Part shown: positions 44,189-54,245 of the stretch, one piece after another
Layout of the letters: every line of letters starts with the position of its first letter
How positions within the stretch are numbered: position 1 is the stretch's first letter
Source: Xanthobacter sp. NM-59
GTDB lineage: Bacteria > Pseudomonadota > Alphaproteobacteria > Rhizobiales > Xanthobacteraceae
Assembly (NCBI RefSeq): GCF_021401125.1
Contig: NZ_JACBFQ010000001.1
Coordinates: 992,001 to 1,056,000, forward strand
DNA: 64,000 bases
Reading direction: 5' to 3'
Program-made: the position numbers and the translations under genes
Notes under the pieces: generated by a model
The model's database searches: none
Told to the model about the DNA's origin: nothing
What the model saw: only the letters and a program-made list of their open reading frames with translations

Positions 44189-45871
44189 ATGCGCTCGATT
44201 TCGCTGAAAGCTCGCCTCATCATTCTGATTGCAACTTTTATGATAGGGCTTGTCGGTATCACCACTGTATTTCTGGTGGACTTGTACAAAAGCATGATGA
44301 ATGAGCGCAAAGCTGCGATTCACAACATCGTGGAGATGGCTGTGACGCAGCTCAAGGGGCTCGATCAGGCGGTCCGCGACGGCAAGATCAGCCTGGATGT
44401 GGCGCACCAGCGGGCGGCGGACATGATCCACTCGACCCGCTTCGACGGTACCAACTATCTGTTCGTGCTGAATCAAGAGGGCGTGACGGTGCTGCACGGC
44501 GCGCGCCCGGAGCGCGAAGGCGTGAATGCGATGAATGAGAAGGATGCCTTCGGCAACCTCTTCGTTCAGAATCAGCTTGCGAACGGAAGAGGTAATGGCG
44601 GTTATACCACCTATTACTTCCCGAAGCCGGGTGCAGACCCCACTCCGCGGCAGAAGATCTCCTTCGAACTGGGGTTCGCCCCGTGGGAATGGGTGGTGTC
44701 CGGCGGTGTCTACGTGGACGACATCGACGCGGCCTTCTATTCGCAGATGCGGGTGCTGATCGGCATTATCGTCGTTGTCATGGCTGTCCTCAGCGTGGCG
44801 TCCTATTTCTTCGCCCGGTCCATTCTTCGCCCGCTCGACCGCCTCTCCACCGAGCTGCGCGCCATCGGCGACGGCAATCTGGACGTGGAGATTCAGACCG
44901 CGGAACGCAGCGACGAAATCGGTGTCATCGGCACCAGCGTGGTCTACATGCGCGACCGTATGGTGGAAGGCGAGCGGCTGAAGGAGCAGCAGGCCGCGCG
45001 CGACAATGCGGAACGTGACATCCTGGCCCGTCGCGAGCGTTTGGCGAAGGACTTCGTCGACCACATGCAGCGCCTGGCGACGGGCTTTGCCGGCTCCTCC
45101 CGCGAGGTGGCGGACGCAGCCAAGAACCTCTCGGCTACGGCCGAGGAAACCTCGCGCCAGGCACAGGCGGTGTCCGGCGCGGCGGAGGAGGCCTCTTCCA
45201 ATGTGCAGACGGTCGCCGCCTCCTCCGAGGAGATGGCCGCCTCCATCCGCGAGATCAACGGGCAGGTGGCGACCTCCGTTCAGATCGCCGACACCGCTTT
45301 CACCGAAGCGGAAACCTCCAATGCCCGGATCTCCGATCTCGCATCGGCGGCATCCGACATCGGGGACGTCATCAACCTCATCAAGACCATCGCCGACCAG
45401 ACCAATCTTCTCGCCCTCAACGCCACCATTGAGGCGGCGCGGGCGGGCGAGGCTGGCAAGGGCTTTGCCGTGGTGGCCGAGGAGGTCAAGCAGCTGGCGC
45501 TGCAGACCGCCAAGGCGACGGAAGACATCCGCAGCAAGGTCGGCGAGATCCAGCAGGCCACCAACACCTCGGTGCAGTCCATGACCGGAATCGCCCGCGT
45601 CATCGGCACCGTCAAGGATATCGCGGAGGCGATTTCGGGCGCCATGGAGCAGCAGAGCGCCGCAACCTCCGAGATCGCGCACAACTGCCAGCAGGCGGCC
45701 AGCGGCACCCATCAGGTGATGCAGAACATTTCCGGCGTCGGTCAGGCGGCGGGCATGACGGGCGCGGCTTCGACCCAGCTGATGACGCTCTCGAGCGGGC
45801 TCTCCGAGCAGGCCCACGAGCTGCGCAAGGCAGTGGACGACTTCGTGACGAACTTCGCGGCGGCCGCCTGA
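44189..45871 (+). CDS. methyl-accepting chemotaxis protein with single Cache sensor
   Basis: A 560-residue chemoreceptor. The first transmembrane helix is at residues ~9-30, a periplasmic sCache_2-type domain follows ([18 protein letters not shown]-like region, [18 protein letters not shown]), the second helix is at ~190-212, then a HAMP domain ([22 protein letters not shown]) and a signalling domain with the hairpin tip [20 protein letters not shown]. It senses a small ligand, for which sCache domains often bind organic acids, and controls CheA. No che genes are adjacent. Confidence 0.92.
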   Translation: MRSISLKARLIILIATFMIGLVGITTVFLVDLYKSMMNERKAAIHNIVEMAVTQLKGLDQAVRDGKISLDVAHQRAADMIHSTRFDGTNYLFVLNQEGVTVLHGARPEREGVNAMNEKDAFGNLFVQNQLANGRGNGGYTTYYFPKPGADPTPRQKISFELGFAPWEWVVSGGVYVDDIDAAFYSQMRVLIGIIVVVMAVLSVASYFFARSILRPLDRLSTELRAIGDGNLDVEIQTAERSDEIGVIGTSVVYMRDRMVEGERLKEQQAARDNAERDILARRERLAKDFVDHMQRLATGFAGSSREVADAAKNLSATAEETSRQAQAVSGAAEEASSNVQTVAASSEEMAASIREINGQVATSVQIADTAFTEAETSNARISDLASAASDIGDVINLIKTIADQTNLLALNATIEAARAGEAGKGFAVVAEEVKQLALQTAKATEDIRSKVGEIQQATNTSVQSMTGIARVIGTVKDIAEAISGAMEQQSAATSEIAHNCQQAASGTHQVMQNISGVGQAAGMTGAASTQLMTLSSGLSEQAHELRKAVDDFVTNFAAAA

Positions 45872-45893
45872 GGGCACCGCCCGACCTGACATG

Positions 45894-45930
45894 CCGATCG
45901 GAGCCCCCCTGACACGGGGGCCCCGATCGG
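45894..45930. terminator. hairpin between convergent chemoreceptor and HAD genes
   Basis: CCGATCGG-AG-CCCCC and GGGGG-CC-CCGATCGG form a long stem with one mismatch. No T-run is present. Its placement between convergent genes suggests bidirectional termination. Confidence 0.55.
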
Positions 45931-45964
45931 CGCACAGATGATGGGGCTGCCGGCCCCTCTCGCC

Positions 45965-46963
45965 TCAGGGCGCAGGAAACACCGTCTTCCAGTCCTTCGC
46001 CATGTCCACCACGGTCCAGCCGTTGGTGGCCGCGGCGTCGAGGCCCTTGTCGAGCCGGCCGACCTTGGAGTCCCGGTCATAGGCCCATTCGCGCTTCGCA
46101 TCCGTGTGGTGCACATAGCCGCAGAACTTCGGGCCCGACTTCAGACAGGTATATTGCAGCATCTGAAGGTCACCATCGGAATTGCCGAAGGCGAAGATCG
46201 GCTGGCGGCCGATATTCATCTGGATGCCCACCGGCTTGCCGGGACCATCATCGATAAAATCGATATCGGCCAGCTTCAGCACGTCGGGATGCCCATCCTT
46301 CAGCTCGAACTTCAGCTTGCCGGTGCTGCCCACGACCTTTTCCGGAGGAATGCCATACAGGGACTGGCTGAAGACCCGCATGAAATCGACACCGCCGCCG
46401 GAGACGATGAAGGTTTCGAAGCCGTTGTCGCGCAGATAGGATAGAAGCTCCAGCATGGGCTGGTAGTCCATGCGCGAGAAGAGCCGGTCCTTCTCCGGAT
46501 TCTTGGCTGCAGCGATCCACTGCTGCACGATTTCGGCGAACTCGTCCGTGGTCATTCCAGCGTGGGTGGCGGCGACGACTTCGGCGATGGCGTGGTCGCC
46601 TCCGCTCAAGGCCTTCTCCATGTCCCCTTTCAGGATCGAGGCGAACGGCTCCTTCGTCTGCCATTCGGGGTGCTGGGGCGCCAGCGCCTTCACGCGGTCA
46701 AAGGCGAAGAAGAGTTGCACATAGACCGGCTTTTCGGCCCACAGCGTTCCGTCATTGTCGAAGACGGCAAGACGCTTTTCGACCGGCACGAAGTCCGGAC
46801 CGCCCTCTTTCGTGACACGGTTCACGAAGTCGACGATGGCCGTCTTGCTGCCGCCATCGTTCCAGGAGGGCAGCGGGTCTTCGGCGGCCATGGCGGGCAA
46901 GCCGACAAGGGCCACCGTCGCGGCCGCAGCAAGGCACCGCAGGGTCAGGCGCATGATGTTCAT
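45965..46963 (-). CDS. periplasmic HAD-superfamily hydrolase
   Basis: A 332-residue protein with a signal peptide (TLRCLAAAATVALVGLPAMA) and HAD motifs: LAVFDNDGTLW (motif I, nucleophile Asp; the usual DxDGT reads DNDGT), FIVSGGGVDF (motif II Ser), and a C-terminal AFGNSDGDLQML (motif IV). It is probably an exported phosphatase or phosphotransferase. It lies 108 bp downstream of the arylsulfatase gene, with a terminator between them, so the two may be co-regulated by read-through. Confidence 0.83.
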   Translation of the reverse strand: MNIMRLTLRCLAAAATVALVGLPAMAAEDPLPSWNDGGSKTAIVDFVNRVTKEGGPDFVPVEKRLAVFDNDGTLWAEKPVYVQLFFAFDRVKALAPQHPEWQTKEPFASILKGDMEKALSGGDHAIAEVVAATHAGMTTDEFAEIVQQWIAAAKNPEKDRLFSRMDYQPMLELLSYLRDNGFETFIVSGGGVDFMRVFSQSLYGIPPEKVVGSTGKLKFELKDGHPDVLKLADIDFIDDGPGKPVGIQMNIGRQPIFAFGNSDGDLQMLQYTCLKSGPKFCGYVHHTDAKREWAYDRDSKVGRLDKGLDAAATNGWTVVDMAKDWKTVFPAP

Positions 46964-46985
46964 CGCAAGCGGTCTCCGATAAGGC

Positions 46986-47021
46986 AAAACCCCGCCGGTG
47001 CCGTCAGGCACCGGCGGGGTT
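46986..47021 (-). terminator. terminator between arylsulfatase and HAD genes
   Basis: AACCCCGCCGGTGCC and its exact complement form a 15-bp stem with a 4-nt loop (46988-47021). On the minus strand it ends in TTTT (AAAA at 46986-46989). Confidence 0.85.
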
Positions 47022-47071
47022 GATGTCGTGGAAAGCCCGACCCCAAGTGGGAGCCGGCCTACGCGGGGGCC

Positions 47072-48703
47072 TCAGTTGCCGGTGGGCAGGCCGATGGAGA
47101 AGCCCTGTTCCTTGAGCTGACCGCGCACGTTCTCGAACATCTGGTAACGCGAGATCGTGATGGGGCCGGTATAAACCTCGCTCTGCAGCTTGCGGGGCGG
47201 ATACTGGATATAGGTCTTCATCAGATCGGCGACCGCCTTGTTGATGCTGACCAGAGCCCAGGTACGCTCCGTATAGTTGTTCATGAAGAGATCGTAGCGC
47301 TCCTGCGGGTCCTGACGCAAATCGAAGACCTGCGGCACGGTGGCCACATACTTCTCCGGCCCCTTCCAGCCCAGATTGCTGTCCACCGCCAAGCCGCCGG
47401 TGGGCTGGCCGTCGTCACCGCGCAGGTTGAACACGGCCTTCAGGTGGCCCAGACGGGCCGCACCGGGGGTCAGCTCGTTCTCGGTGAAGTAGAACCAAGC
47501 CTTGCGGGTGGGTTCACCCTTGCCGGTCCACACGGGCATCATGTCATAGCTGTCGAACATGATCGGCTTGCCGTCACGATCCTCCTTGGGCAGCTCCTTG
47601 ATGCCGGCGGCGGAGGCGAAGGTCTTCATGAGATCGAGGCCGCCGACGATGGCCGCGCTCTTGCTGTAGGGCTTCACATGGCCGGGCCAGCGCACGATGG
47701 CCGGCACGCGGCTGCCACCCTCGCGGTCGGTGCCCTTGGTGCCGCGAAACGGCGTGTAGCCGGCGTCGGGATAGACATCCTGCCAAGCGCCGTTATCCAC
47801 CGTATAGAAGACGATGGTGTTGTCCCGCAGGCCCAGCTCATCCAGCTTCTTCAAGAGGTTGCCGATGCGCGTGTCGAGCTCGACCACGGAGTCGGCATAC
47901 TTGCTCTTCGACGGAGACTTGTGGATGAACTCGGGTGCCGGCAGGTTCGGCTGGTGGTTCTTCATGAAGTTGACGTTGATGAAGAACGGCTTCTTCGACT
48001 TGGCGGCATCATCAAGGAAGCCGAGGGCGGCCTTCTCCACATATTCGTCGAGGAAGGGAATGCCCACCACGCCCTTCTCAGGCGTGTTCACATATTCGCC
48101 GTTGACCTGGAAATCCTGCTTCGGCGCCTCGCCGGCCTTGCCCGACAGCGCGCCCTTGGTGACGCGCTGGAACATGGCCCGGTCCTCGGGGCTCATGTCG
48201 GGGAACCAATTGGGGTCGCCATAGGTGTAGGCGTTGAGATGGTACAGGAAGGCGTACTTCATCTCGTCATAGCCCTGGGCGTTCGGCAGCGCATAATCCG
48301 CCTCGCCCAGATGCCACTTGCCGGTGAAATAGGTGCTGTAGCCCGCCTGCTTGAGCACGGAGGCCAGCGTCCATTCCGCGTGCGGCAGGCCGCCGCCCTG
48401 GCCCTGGAAGGCCACGGTTGTCATGCCGGAGCGGTTCGGGATGCGCCCGGTCTGCATGGCGGCGCGGCCGGGCGTGCAGCTCGGCTGGCCGTAGAAGGAG
48501 GTGAACAGCATGCCGTCATCGGCGAGCTGGTCAAGGTTCGGCGTGGGCATGCCGCGCTCTTCGCCGCCCAGATAGGCGCCGAGATCGCCGTAGCCCGTAT
48601 CATCGGAGACGATGAACAGGATGTTCGGCTTGGCCGCCTCCTGCGCGAAGGCCGGCGTCCCCATGGCCACCGCGACCGCGGTTGCAAGAAATAGTTGTTT
48701 CAT
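47072..48703 (-). CDS. exported arylsulfatase
   Basis: A 543-residue sulfatase with a signal peptide cleaved near AFAQ. Metal-binding Asp in FIVSDDTGYGD (~32-40), the formylglycine motif C76-T-P-G-R, and the KPFFINVNFMKNHQP and GTKGTDREGGSRVPAIVRWPG blocks are all present. The Cys is matured to formylglycine by an FGE enzyme not encoded nearby. It hydrolyses sulfate esters in the periplasm. The divergent AraC regulator starts 286 bp away. Confidence 0.92.
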   Translation of the reverse strand: MKQLFLATAVAVAMGTPAFAQEAAKPNILFIVSDDTGYGDLGAYLGGEERGMPTPNLDQLADDGMLFTSFYGQPSCTPGRAAMQTGRIPNRSGMTTVAFQGQGGGLPHAEWTLASVLKQAGYSTYFTGKWHLGEADYALPNAQGYDEMKYAFLYHLNAYTYGDPNWFPDMSPEDRAMFQRVTKGALSGKAGEAPKQDFQVNGEYVNTPEKGVVGIPFLDEYVEKAALGFLDDAAKSKKPFFINVNFMKNHQPNLPAPEFIHKSPSKSKYADSVVELDTRIGNLLKKLDELGLRDNTIVFYTVDNGAWQDVYPDAGYTPFRGTKGTDREGGSRVPAIVRWPGHVKPYSKSAAIVGGLDLMKTFASAAGIKELPKEDRDGKPIMFDSYDMMPVWTGKGEPTRKAWFYFTENELTPGAARLGHLKAVFNLRGDDGQPTGGLAVDSNLGWKGPEKYVATVPQVFDLRQDPQERYDLFMNNYTERTWALVSINKAVADLMKTYIQYPPRKLQSEVYTGPITISRYQMFENVRGQLKEQGFSIGLPTGN

Positions 48704-48989
48704 CGCATCGCCTTACTTGTTCCGCCAGCCTTGTGCCCCGCATCGAGCATGCGGGCGCAGGCGGACATCAGGATGGATAGCAGCCCCCGCGAGTTGCAAT
48801 CCGCCCTTCTGCCCGCCCCACTGACCCGGCCCTGACCGGACGAACTGACCGCTCTCAACGATCCACATCAAGCGCCTGTTCCCGTGCCCCCGCAGGAGGA
48901 ACAGCCACGCTTTCGGTTGCTCGCGGGGCAGACAATGGGCAATGTTCGCCTTGGGCGCTTGTCATTTCGCGTCAGCAGCGAGGACAGAT

Positions 48990-50045
48990 ATGCCCTCATC
49001 CAGAACAATCGCCCTTGTGCGGGCACGCGGCTTCGGATCCCTGCCGGACATGCTCGAGGCGCAGGCCGGCGAAATGGCCGTGCTGCGCACCTTCGAGAGC
49101 GAGAGCGTGCCGCTGCTCGTGCGCAGCCAGCCTGACACGCCCATTCCTCTCGCCGCGATGATGGGCCTGTTCTCGCGCGCGGCGCACCTGCTGGCTGATC
49201 GCCTGTTCGGCCTCGAGGTGGGCGTGCAGATGAGCTATCGCGCCTATGGGCTTTGGGCGGAATATGGCGCACAGGGGGAGACCCTCGCGGATGGCGTTCG
49301 CCGCATCATTCTCACCAGCGCCGCCCACCTCACGGGCGCACGCCTGGAACTGGCTCCCGATCGCGGGCGCCGCATCTGGCGCTTCGTCATTCCGCGCTAT
49401 GATGTCAGCGGCGTGCAGCATGCCGACCACCTACTTCCACCAATGCTCAGCTTCGCGAGGCAATATCTCGGGCCAAAGTGGCAGCCGGAACGCATCGAGG
49501 TGAGCTATGCGCGCGATGCCGATGCCCGCCTTCTCGAAGACAGGCTGCAGGCGCCCATCCGCTATGGATGCCCTGGCACCGGCATCGTTCTGCGGCCGGA
49601 CGAACTTGCGCACCGGCGCGCGGCCCCCGCGCGGCCGCCCGGCAGAATGCTCAGCCTGCGTGATGTCGACGCCGACATTGCACTGCGGGACGCCCCGGAA
49701 CCCGCCCGCGCCCTGTCCGCCATCGTCGCACTGCGCCTGCTGGAGGGATCCTCCGACATTGAAGGCGCCGCGCGCCTTGCGGGCATAAGTGTGCAAAGCC
49801 TGCAACGCCGCCTGCGGCAGAAGGGCTACACCTATCGGGAGGTCGTCGACGCGGCGCGGCGCGCGCGCGCCATTGGCCTCTTGATGGAAAGCCGGCGGCC
49901 ATTGGTGGAGATTGCGCTGGCGCTGGGCTACGAGGACCAGGCCAATTTCACCCGCGCCTTCATCCGCTGGTTCGGCCAGCCGCCCTCTGCCTTCCGTCGC
50001 GCCCAATATCCGCTCGCGGAGCAGCTCGAGGGCACCGACATATAG
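48990..50045 (+). CDS. AraC-family regulator with N-terminal ligand-binding domain
   Basis: A 351-residue regulator. The first ~200 residues form an arabinose-binding-domain-like AraC_N region (LFGLEVGVQMSYRAYGLWAEYG) and the last ~85 the AraC helix-turn-helix pair (GAARLAGISVQSLQRRLRQKG, IALALGYEDQANFTRAFIRWFGQPPSAFR). The start is ATG 48990, preceded by GAGGAC. It is divergent from the arylsulfatase gene and may control it (inference from layout). Confidence 0.88.
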   Translation: MPSSRTIALVRARGFGSLPDMLEAQAGEMAVLRTFESESVPLLVRSQPDTPIPLAAMMGLFSRAAHLLADRLFGLEVGVQMSYRAYGLWAEYGAQGETLADGVRRIILTSAAHLTGARLELAPDRGRRIWRFVIPRYDVSGVQHADHLLPPMLSFARQYLGPKWQPERIEVSYARDADARLLEDRLQAPIRYGCPGTGIVLRPDELAHRRAAPARPPGRMLSLRDVDADIALRDAPEPARALSAIVALRLLEGSSDIEGAARLAGISVQSLQRRLRQKGYTYREVVDAARRARAIGLLMESRRPLVEIALALGYEDQANFTRAFIRWFGQPPSAFRRAQYPLAEQLEGTDI

Positions 50046-50127
50046 CGCGCTTTCGCGCGGATCGGTGAAGCGCCGCGAGATTCGCAGCCGCCTTCTTCCC
50101 TAAGTCCTGAGGCAAGGAGGCCCCCGG

Positions 50128-50352
50128 TGGCAAAGCGAACGCACCAAAGACTTCACGCGCGCCACGGCCCTTCAGCTCACCGAGCAGCCGGTCGCGGAGG
50201 CGGCTGCGCGGCTGCGGCAAGGAGCAGGCTCGCTCAACGAGTGAAGGAAGCCGCACGCGAAGCTTGCCGCCGCAGCCCGCGATGATGAAGAGGCCGCACA
50301 TGTCCGCCGTCTGGCGAGGCAAGCCAAAGGGTCGCGGCCGGCGCATTCGGAC
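50128..50352 (+). pseudogene. IS3-family transposase orfA remnant
   Basis: The frame reads SERTKDFTRATALQLTEQ-PVAEAAARL, resembling the start of IS3 OrfA helix-turn-helix proteins, and SLNE at 50230-50241. The next codon is TGA at 50242 where OrfA has the conserved Trp; the frame then continues RKPHAKLAAAARDDEEAAHV-RRLARQ, as in the OrfA charged C-terminal part, to a stop at 50353. A single TGG-to-TGA change would explain the break. Confidence 0.55.
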
Positions 50353-50400
50353 TAGGCGAGCCAGGTCGCGGGCAGGGAGTGAGCTTCACTCCCGAAATGC

Positions 50401-50590
50401 CTTGCTCTGCAGCCCTCGATGAGCCATCGCGGCAACGGTCACGACAACGCCGTGGCCGAGAGCGTCTTCGCCCTGCTCAAGCGCGAACGCATCCGCCGCA
50501 AGCATACGCGGCGGGATGCTGCCGCCCGTCACGTTCGAACGGCAGAACAAGGCGAAGGCCGAGGGCGTCTCGAAAAATCGGGGCGGTTCA
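50401..50590 (+). pseudogene. IS3-family transposase orfB, 3' remnant with internal deletion
   Basis: LQPSMSHRGNGHDNAVAES and LLKRERIRRK match the end of the IS3 OrfB integrase core, including the catalytic Glu region. The frame then jumps by one to GGMLPPVTFERQNKAKAEGV, the OrfB C terminus. About 30 residues between (the usual YIE-FYNP-RRH stretch) are missing. The rest of OrfB upstream is also absent. Confidence 0.75.
50572..50590 (+). repeat. IS3-type right terminal inverted repeat
   Basis: On the minus strand TGAACCGCCCCGATTTTTC starts exactly at 50590. TGAACCGCCCC is the usual outer sequence of IS3-family ends. Confidence 0.65.
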
Positions 50591-51005
50591 CCTCGCCGTA
50601 CCGCATCTGAACATCTACGCTCCGATCCTGACGACCGTTCATCCGCCCCTGCGGTCCTACCGACAGTCCATGGCCGCGAGCACATTCACACGACGGTGAC
50701 GGAAGCCCACGCCCTGTTGGAACCGCGAGCCGGCCGGGAGTAGCGCAGCCATTAGGTCATTTTCGCCAATGATCCCGATCGAATTCGGCACCGGCGATAT
50801 GCGGCGGCGGCGAATGTGGGGTGCGCGCAGGTCGGGCCTGTTCCTGCAACGTCCCGCCCCTGCCCTCGCCCTTCGACCGTGGCGCAAGGCGGTGAACAGG
50901 CCAGCGAAGCTGTGCAGGAGCGGCCCTGCCAGGAAAACCACGCCGAGGTTAGCCGAGGGCCGGGAGCTATGAGCCCCAGCGTTCTGCTGTGATTTCAAAG
51001 TGAAG

Positions 51006-51081
51006 TGGTGCCGCGGAAGGGATTCGAACCCCCGACCCACGCATTACGAATGCGTTGCTCTACCAGCTGAGCTACCGCGGC
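51006..51081 (-). tRNA. tRNA-Thr (anticodon CGT)
   Basis: A 76-nt tRNA on the minus strand with CCA encoded. The 7-bp acceptor stem GCCGCGG/CCGCGGC, D-arm GCTCAGCTGGTAGAGC, anticodon loop TTCGTAA (CGT) and T-arm GGGGGTTCGAATCCC are all intact. It reads ACG threonine codons. Confidence 0.96.
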
Positions 51082-51228
51082 ACGCCCTCCTCATACGAAC
51101 TGCGCGGGGCCTTTTCAAGGGTGGTGGAGGCGAAATGGATCCTGCGGACCGCCCGTCCACATCCTGCTGCCCCTTTTCCGCGACTGCGGGAGGCCACGTG
51201 TCTCGACTTCATCCCGCGTTTTGTGCCT

Positions 51229-51609
51229 TCAAACCACCTGGCGCAGCCCTGGAATGGCGCGCACAAGGTGGTTGATCGCGTCATCCCCCACCGTCTCACG
51301 GGCATAGGCGACGGTTTCGCGAACGGCCGTCTGCACCTGCGGCATGGTCAGGCCGAGCGCCATCATGCGATCGGCCACTTGCATCAGCCGCGCCATGCCG
51401 CCGAAATGACGCTCGCAGGCCGGTGGCGCAGGCTCATCGGGAATCTCTTCCAGCAGCGCCGGAATCCATGGATGGGCTGCCAGAAGGGGGGCCATGTCCT
51501 CCCGCGGAGCCTCGCGATCGAGGAATTTCAGCACTAGGCCCACGACCCCGCGTGCGGTTGCCGGGTCCAGATCCAGCCGCTGCGACAGCCGGGTGATGAG
51601 TTCATCCAT
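51229..51609 (-). CDS. small conserved protein of unknown function
   Basis: A 126-residue soluble protein beginning MDELITRLSQRLDLDPATAR at ATG 51609, preceded by AGGAGCG. The N-terminal helices (GVVGLVLKFLDREAP) and the C-terminal VRETVAYARETVGDDAINHL with an IPGL ending resemble a small helical protein widespread in Hyphomicrobiales. In many relatives as I recall them the middle is Gly-rich; here it has PACERHFGGMARLMQ. Function unknown. The long frame upstream of the ATG is not coding. Confidence 0.7.
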   Translation of the reverse strand: MDELITRLSQRLDLDPATARGVVGLVLKFLDREAPREDMAPLLAAHPWIPALLEEIPDEPAPPACERHFGGMARLMQVADRMMALGLTMPQVQTAVRETVAYARETVGDDAINHLVRAIPGLRQVV

Positions 51610-51730
51610 GTGCGCTCCTGGAACCGGGTTGGGGACCTCAGCCCGCCTGATGGCGCGCGCAGCTTGCCCACCCCGGCGGGCGGGCGCAAGACGCGGCGCG
51701 TCACGAGCGCCGGGGTGGGCCGGCCGCCGG

Positions 51731-51785
51731 CTTGCCGCCAGGGGTGAACCTGCCGCCACGGGTGAACTTGCCCCCACAGGTGAAA
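51731..51785. repeat. 18-bp imperfect tandem repeat, three copies
   Basis: Three units like TTGCCGCCAGGGGTGAAC follow one another (51731-51749, 51750-51767, 51768-51785) in the divergent promoter region between the small protein (-) and the HerA-like gene (+). Confidence 0.65.
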
Positions 51786-51872
51786 CCGCGCGACAACATC
51801 CCATCCGACTCGCCCTCCGGGCCTCCCGCCAGCGGGAGTTTCCGGAAGGAATGGTTCCAAGAGGACAGCTCC

Positions 51873-53576
51873 ATGACGCCGCAAGCCCCCTCATCGAGCC
51901 CTGACGTGGACGGCAAGATCTTCCTCGGTAAGGTGCTCGGCCCGGAACCGGCCACGGCTGCCAAGGCGCGTAAAAGCGCGGCGCCAACCGTCATGGATGC
52001 GGACGAATACCTCACCTTGCGGCTCGCCAACCGTCATGGGCTGGTCACCGGAGCCACCGGCACGGGCAAGACGGTGACTTTGCAGGTGTTGGCGGAAGGC
52101 TTCTCGCGGGCCGGCGTGCCGGTGTTCGCGGCCGATATCAAAGGCGACCTCTCGGGCATCGCCATGCCGGGCGAGTCCAAGGATTTCCTGCTCTCCCGCG
52201 CCACCGAGGTGGGCATCACCTACACGCCCGACAGCTTCCCGGTGATCTTCTGGGACCTGTTCGGCGAGCAGGGCCATCCGGTGCGCGCCACCGTCTCGGA
52301 AATGGGGCCGCTGCTGCTGGCGCGCCTCATGAACCTCAACGACACGCAGGAAGGTGTGCTCAACATCGTCTTCCGCATCGCCGACGAGCAGGGCCTGCTA
52401 CTGCTGGACCTGAAGGACCTGCGGGCGATGCTGGCCTATGTGTCCGAGAACGCCTCCCAGATCAGTGCCCAATACGGCAATGTGAGCCCGCAGAGCGTGG
52501 GCGCCATCCAGCGGCAGTTGCTGATGCTGGAGAACCAGGGCGCCGACAAGTTCTTCGGCGAGCCGGCCCTGGAGATCCGTGACATCATGCGGGTGGACCG
52601 TTCGGGCTACGGCACCATTTCGGTGCTGGCGGCGGACAAGCTGATGGGCGCGCCGCGCCTTTATGCATGCTTCCTCCTGTGGTTGCTCGCCGAACTCTTC
52701 GAGCAGCTGCCCGAAGTGGGGGATCCGGACAAGCCCAAGCTTGTCTTCTTCTTCGATGAAGCCCATCTGCTGTTCGACGAGGCGCCGAAAATCCTGCTGG
52801 AAAAGGTGGAACAAGTGGTCCGCCTCATCCGCTCCAAGGGGGTTGGCGTCTATTTCGTCACCCAGAACCCGCTGGATGTGCCCGACAGCGTGCTGGCTCA
52901 GCTGGGCAACCGGGTGCAGCACGCTTTGCGCGCCTTCACCCCGCGCGACCAGAAGGCCGTAAAGGCTGCGGCGGAGACCTTCCGCCCCAACCCGGCCCTG
53001 AACACGGCGCAGGTCATCATGGAGCTGGGCAAGGGCGAGGCCCTCATCTCCACCTTGGAGGGCAACGGAATTCCCTCCATCGTCGAGCGCACCTTGATCC
53101 GCCCGCCGTCCGCCCGCGTGGGGCCGCTCAGCGCGCCGGAACGGGCTGCCATCATGGCGAAAAGCCCGGTCGGCCACACTTATGATACCGCCATCGACCG
53201 TGAATCCGCCTTCGAGCGCCTACAGCAGCGGGCCGAGCAGCAGACAGCGGACCATGCGCGCGAAAGCTCGGCCCCGGCGAGCCCTCCCGCCTCGTCCAGC
53301 GGCGGTGGTGGGATTCTGGATTCGGTGCTGGGCACCGTGCTCGGCCTGCCCGAGGTGAAGGCCGAGCGTACCGGCCAGACCAAGCCCTCCTCGCAGAAGA
53401 CGACCGGCGGCACCAAGGGCCGCACCGGCACCAGTGTGCCGAAGAGCGGAACGTCGAGCCGCATGTCTACAACCGAGCTGGTTGTACGGCAGGTTGCGCG
53501 ATCGGTCGCAACCCAGGTTGGAACACAGCTTGGCCGTGCGATCCTGAGGGGTATTCTGGGAAGTATCAGCCGTTGA
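51873..53576 (+). CDS. HerA-like/DUF853 ATPase
   Basis: A 567-residue P-loop ATPase. Walker A is [12 protein letters not shown] (~residue 62), Walker [14 protein letters not shown], and [16 protein letters not shown] and [16 protein letters not shown] are the DUF853/HerA-like landmarks. The last ~110 residues are a low-complexity Ser/Thr/Gly linker and a short conserved tail. Relatives are FtsK/HerA-type DNA pumps, but the role of the DUF853 branch is unknown. Start at ATG 51873 with AGAGGA; the frame before it runs through the tandem repeat and is not coding. Confidence 0.88.
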   Translation: MTPQAPSSSPDVDGKIFLGKVLGPEPATAAKARKSAAPTVMDADEYLTLRLANRHGLVTGATGTGKTVTLQVLAEGFSRAGVPVFAADIKGDLSGIAMPGESKDFLLSRATEVGITYTPDSFPVIFWDLFGEQGHPVRATVSEMGPLLLARLMNLNDTQEGVLNIVFRIADEQGLLLLDLKDLRAMLAYVSENASQISAQYGNVSPQSVGAIQRQLLMLENQGADKFFGEPALEIRDIMRVDRSGYGTISVLAADKLMGAPRLYACFLLWLLAELFEQLPEVGDPDKPKLVFFFDEAHLLFDEAPKILLEKVEQVVRLIRSKGVGVYFVTQNPLDVPDSVLAQLGNRVQHALRAFTPRDQKAVKAAAETFRPNPALNTAQVIMELGKGEALISTLEGNGIPSIVERTLIRPPSARVGPLSAPERAAIMAKSPVGHTYDTAIDRESAFERLQQRAEQQTADHARESSAPASPPASSSGGGGILDSVLGTVLGLPEVKAERTGQTKPSSQKTTGGTKGRTGTSVPKSGTSSRMSTTELVVRQVARSVATQVGTQLGRAILRGILGSISR

Positions 53577-53788
53577 TTTTCCTGATATTCCGCACCGAAT
53601 AGAGCAAAAGTTCCATTAGGGCCAAAAACTAACACCTGACCCTGGTAAGGGAGCCTGTTGCCTGATGCACGCATAACAGGTATCTTCTGTTGTGACAGCG
53701 AGATTGCGGGGTCTCGCATGTCCCTTTTCTGAATGGTGCGTCTCATCCTGGTTCAGCCGGATGGGCGCCACAGCAGATGGAGCGCCTC

Positions 53789-54245
53789 ATGAAGGTGTTA
53801 CCGACAGCCCGCATTCTCATCGTTGACTCGCAGGTGGAGCGTCGCGAGGCGCTTCGCAATTCTCTCATCGCCTTCGGCGTTGGTGGCGTTCAGGAAGCCG
53901 GCAGCCTTGAAGCGGCGGCCGGCAGCATGGCCACCGGGCAGCCGGATGTGCTGATCGTGCACGCGGACAATCCGGATCAGATTCCGGAGAACCCCTATCG
54001 CGATGGCAATGGCGCCCCCGCGGTCCTGGTCGCCGAAGCCCCCACCCAGGCGCTGATGCGCGCGGCTGCCCGTGGCGGCTATGATGCCGCGGTCGGCGCG
54101 CCTGCCGCGCCTCCTCTATCGTCGCATCGGCTCTGTCATGCAGCGTGCCCGTCGGGTGGTGCGTGGCGGCGCGGTGTCCGCTCCGGCTTCCGCCGATCAG
54201 ATTTCAGGCGATGCCGGCCATGTGGCTGCGGCGCCCTTGAGCTGA
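53789..54245 (+). pseudogene. frameshifted receiver-like gene lacking the phosphoacceptor Asp
   Basis: ATG 53789 (GGAG six bases before) begins MKVLPTARILIVDSQVERRE, a CheY-like receiver opening. Beta-3 reads PDVLIVHADNP, with His where the phosphoacceptor Asp belongs. After GYDAAVG the frame breaks at 54092-54105: the next frame continues as RLPRLLYRRIGSVMQRARR and ends at 54245, which looks like the natural C terminus. A 2-bp loss in a GCGCGC run would explain it. The unshifted frame ends at 54250 with a Cys/Arg-rich tail. Either a pseudogene, a sequencing error, or a real truncated protein. Confidence 0.6.

Larger units (their letters stand above)
50128..50590 (+). mobile_element. degenerate IS3-family insertion sequence, right end recognisable
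   Basis: Remnants of orfA and orfB lie in the correct order. The sequence ending at 50590, read on the minus strand, begins TGAACCGCCCCGATTTTTC, the form of an IS3-family terminal inverted repeat. The left repeat was not found and most of orfB is gone, so the element is inactive. Confidence 0.7.
50046..51005. other. 960-bp region with no intact gene
   Basis: It contains the remains of an IS3-family element (50128-50590), described separately. From 50591 to the tRNA-Thr gene at 51006 I see no coding frame. Confidence 0.55.
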
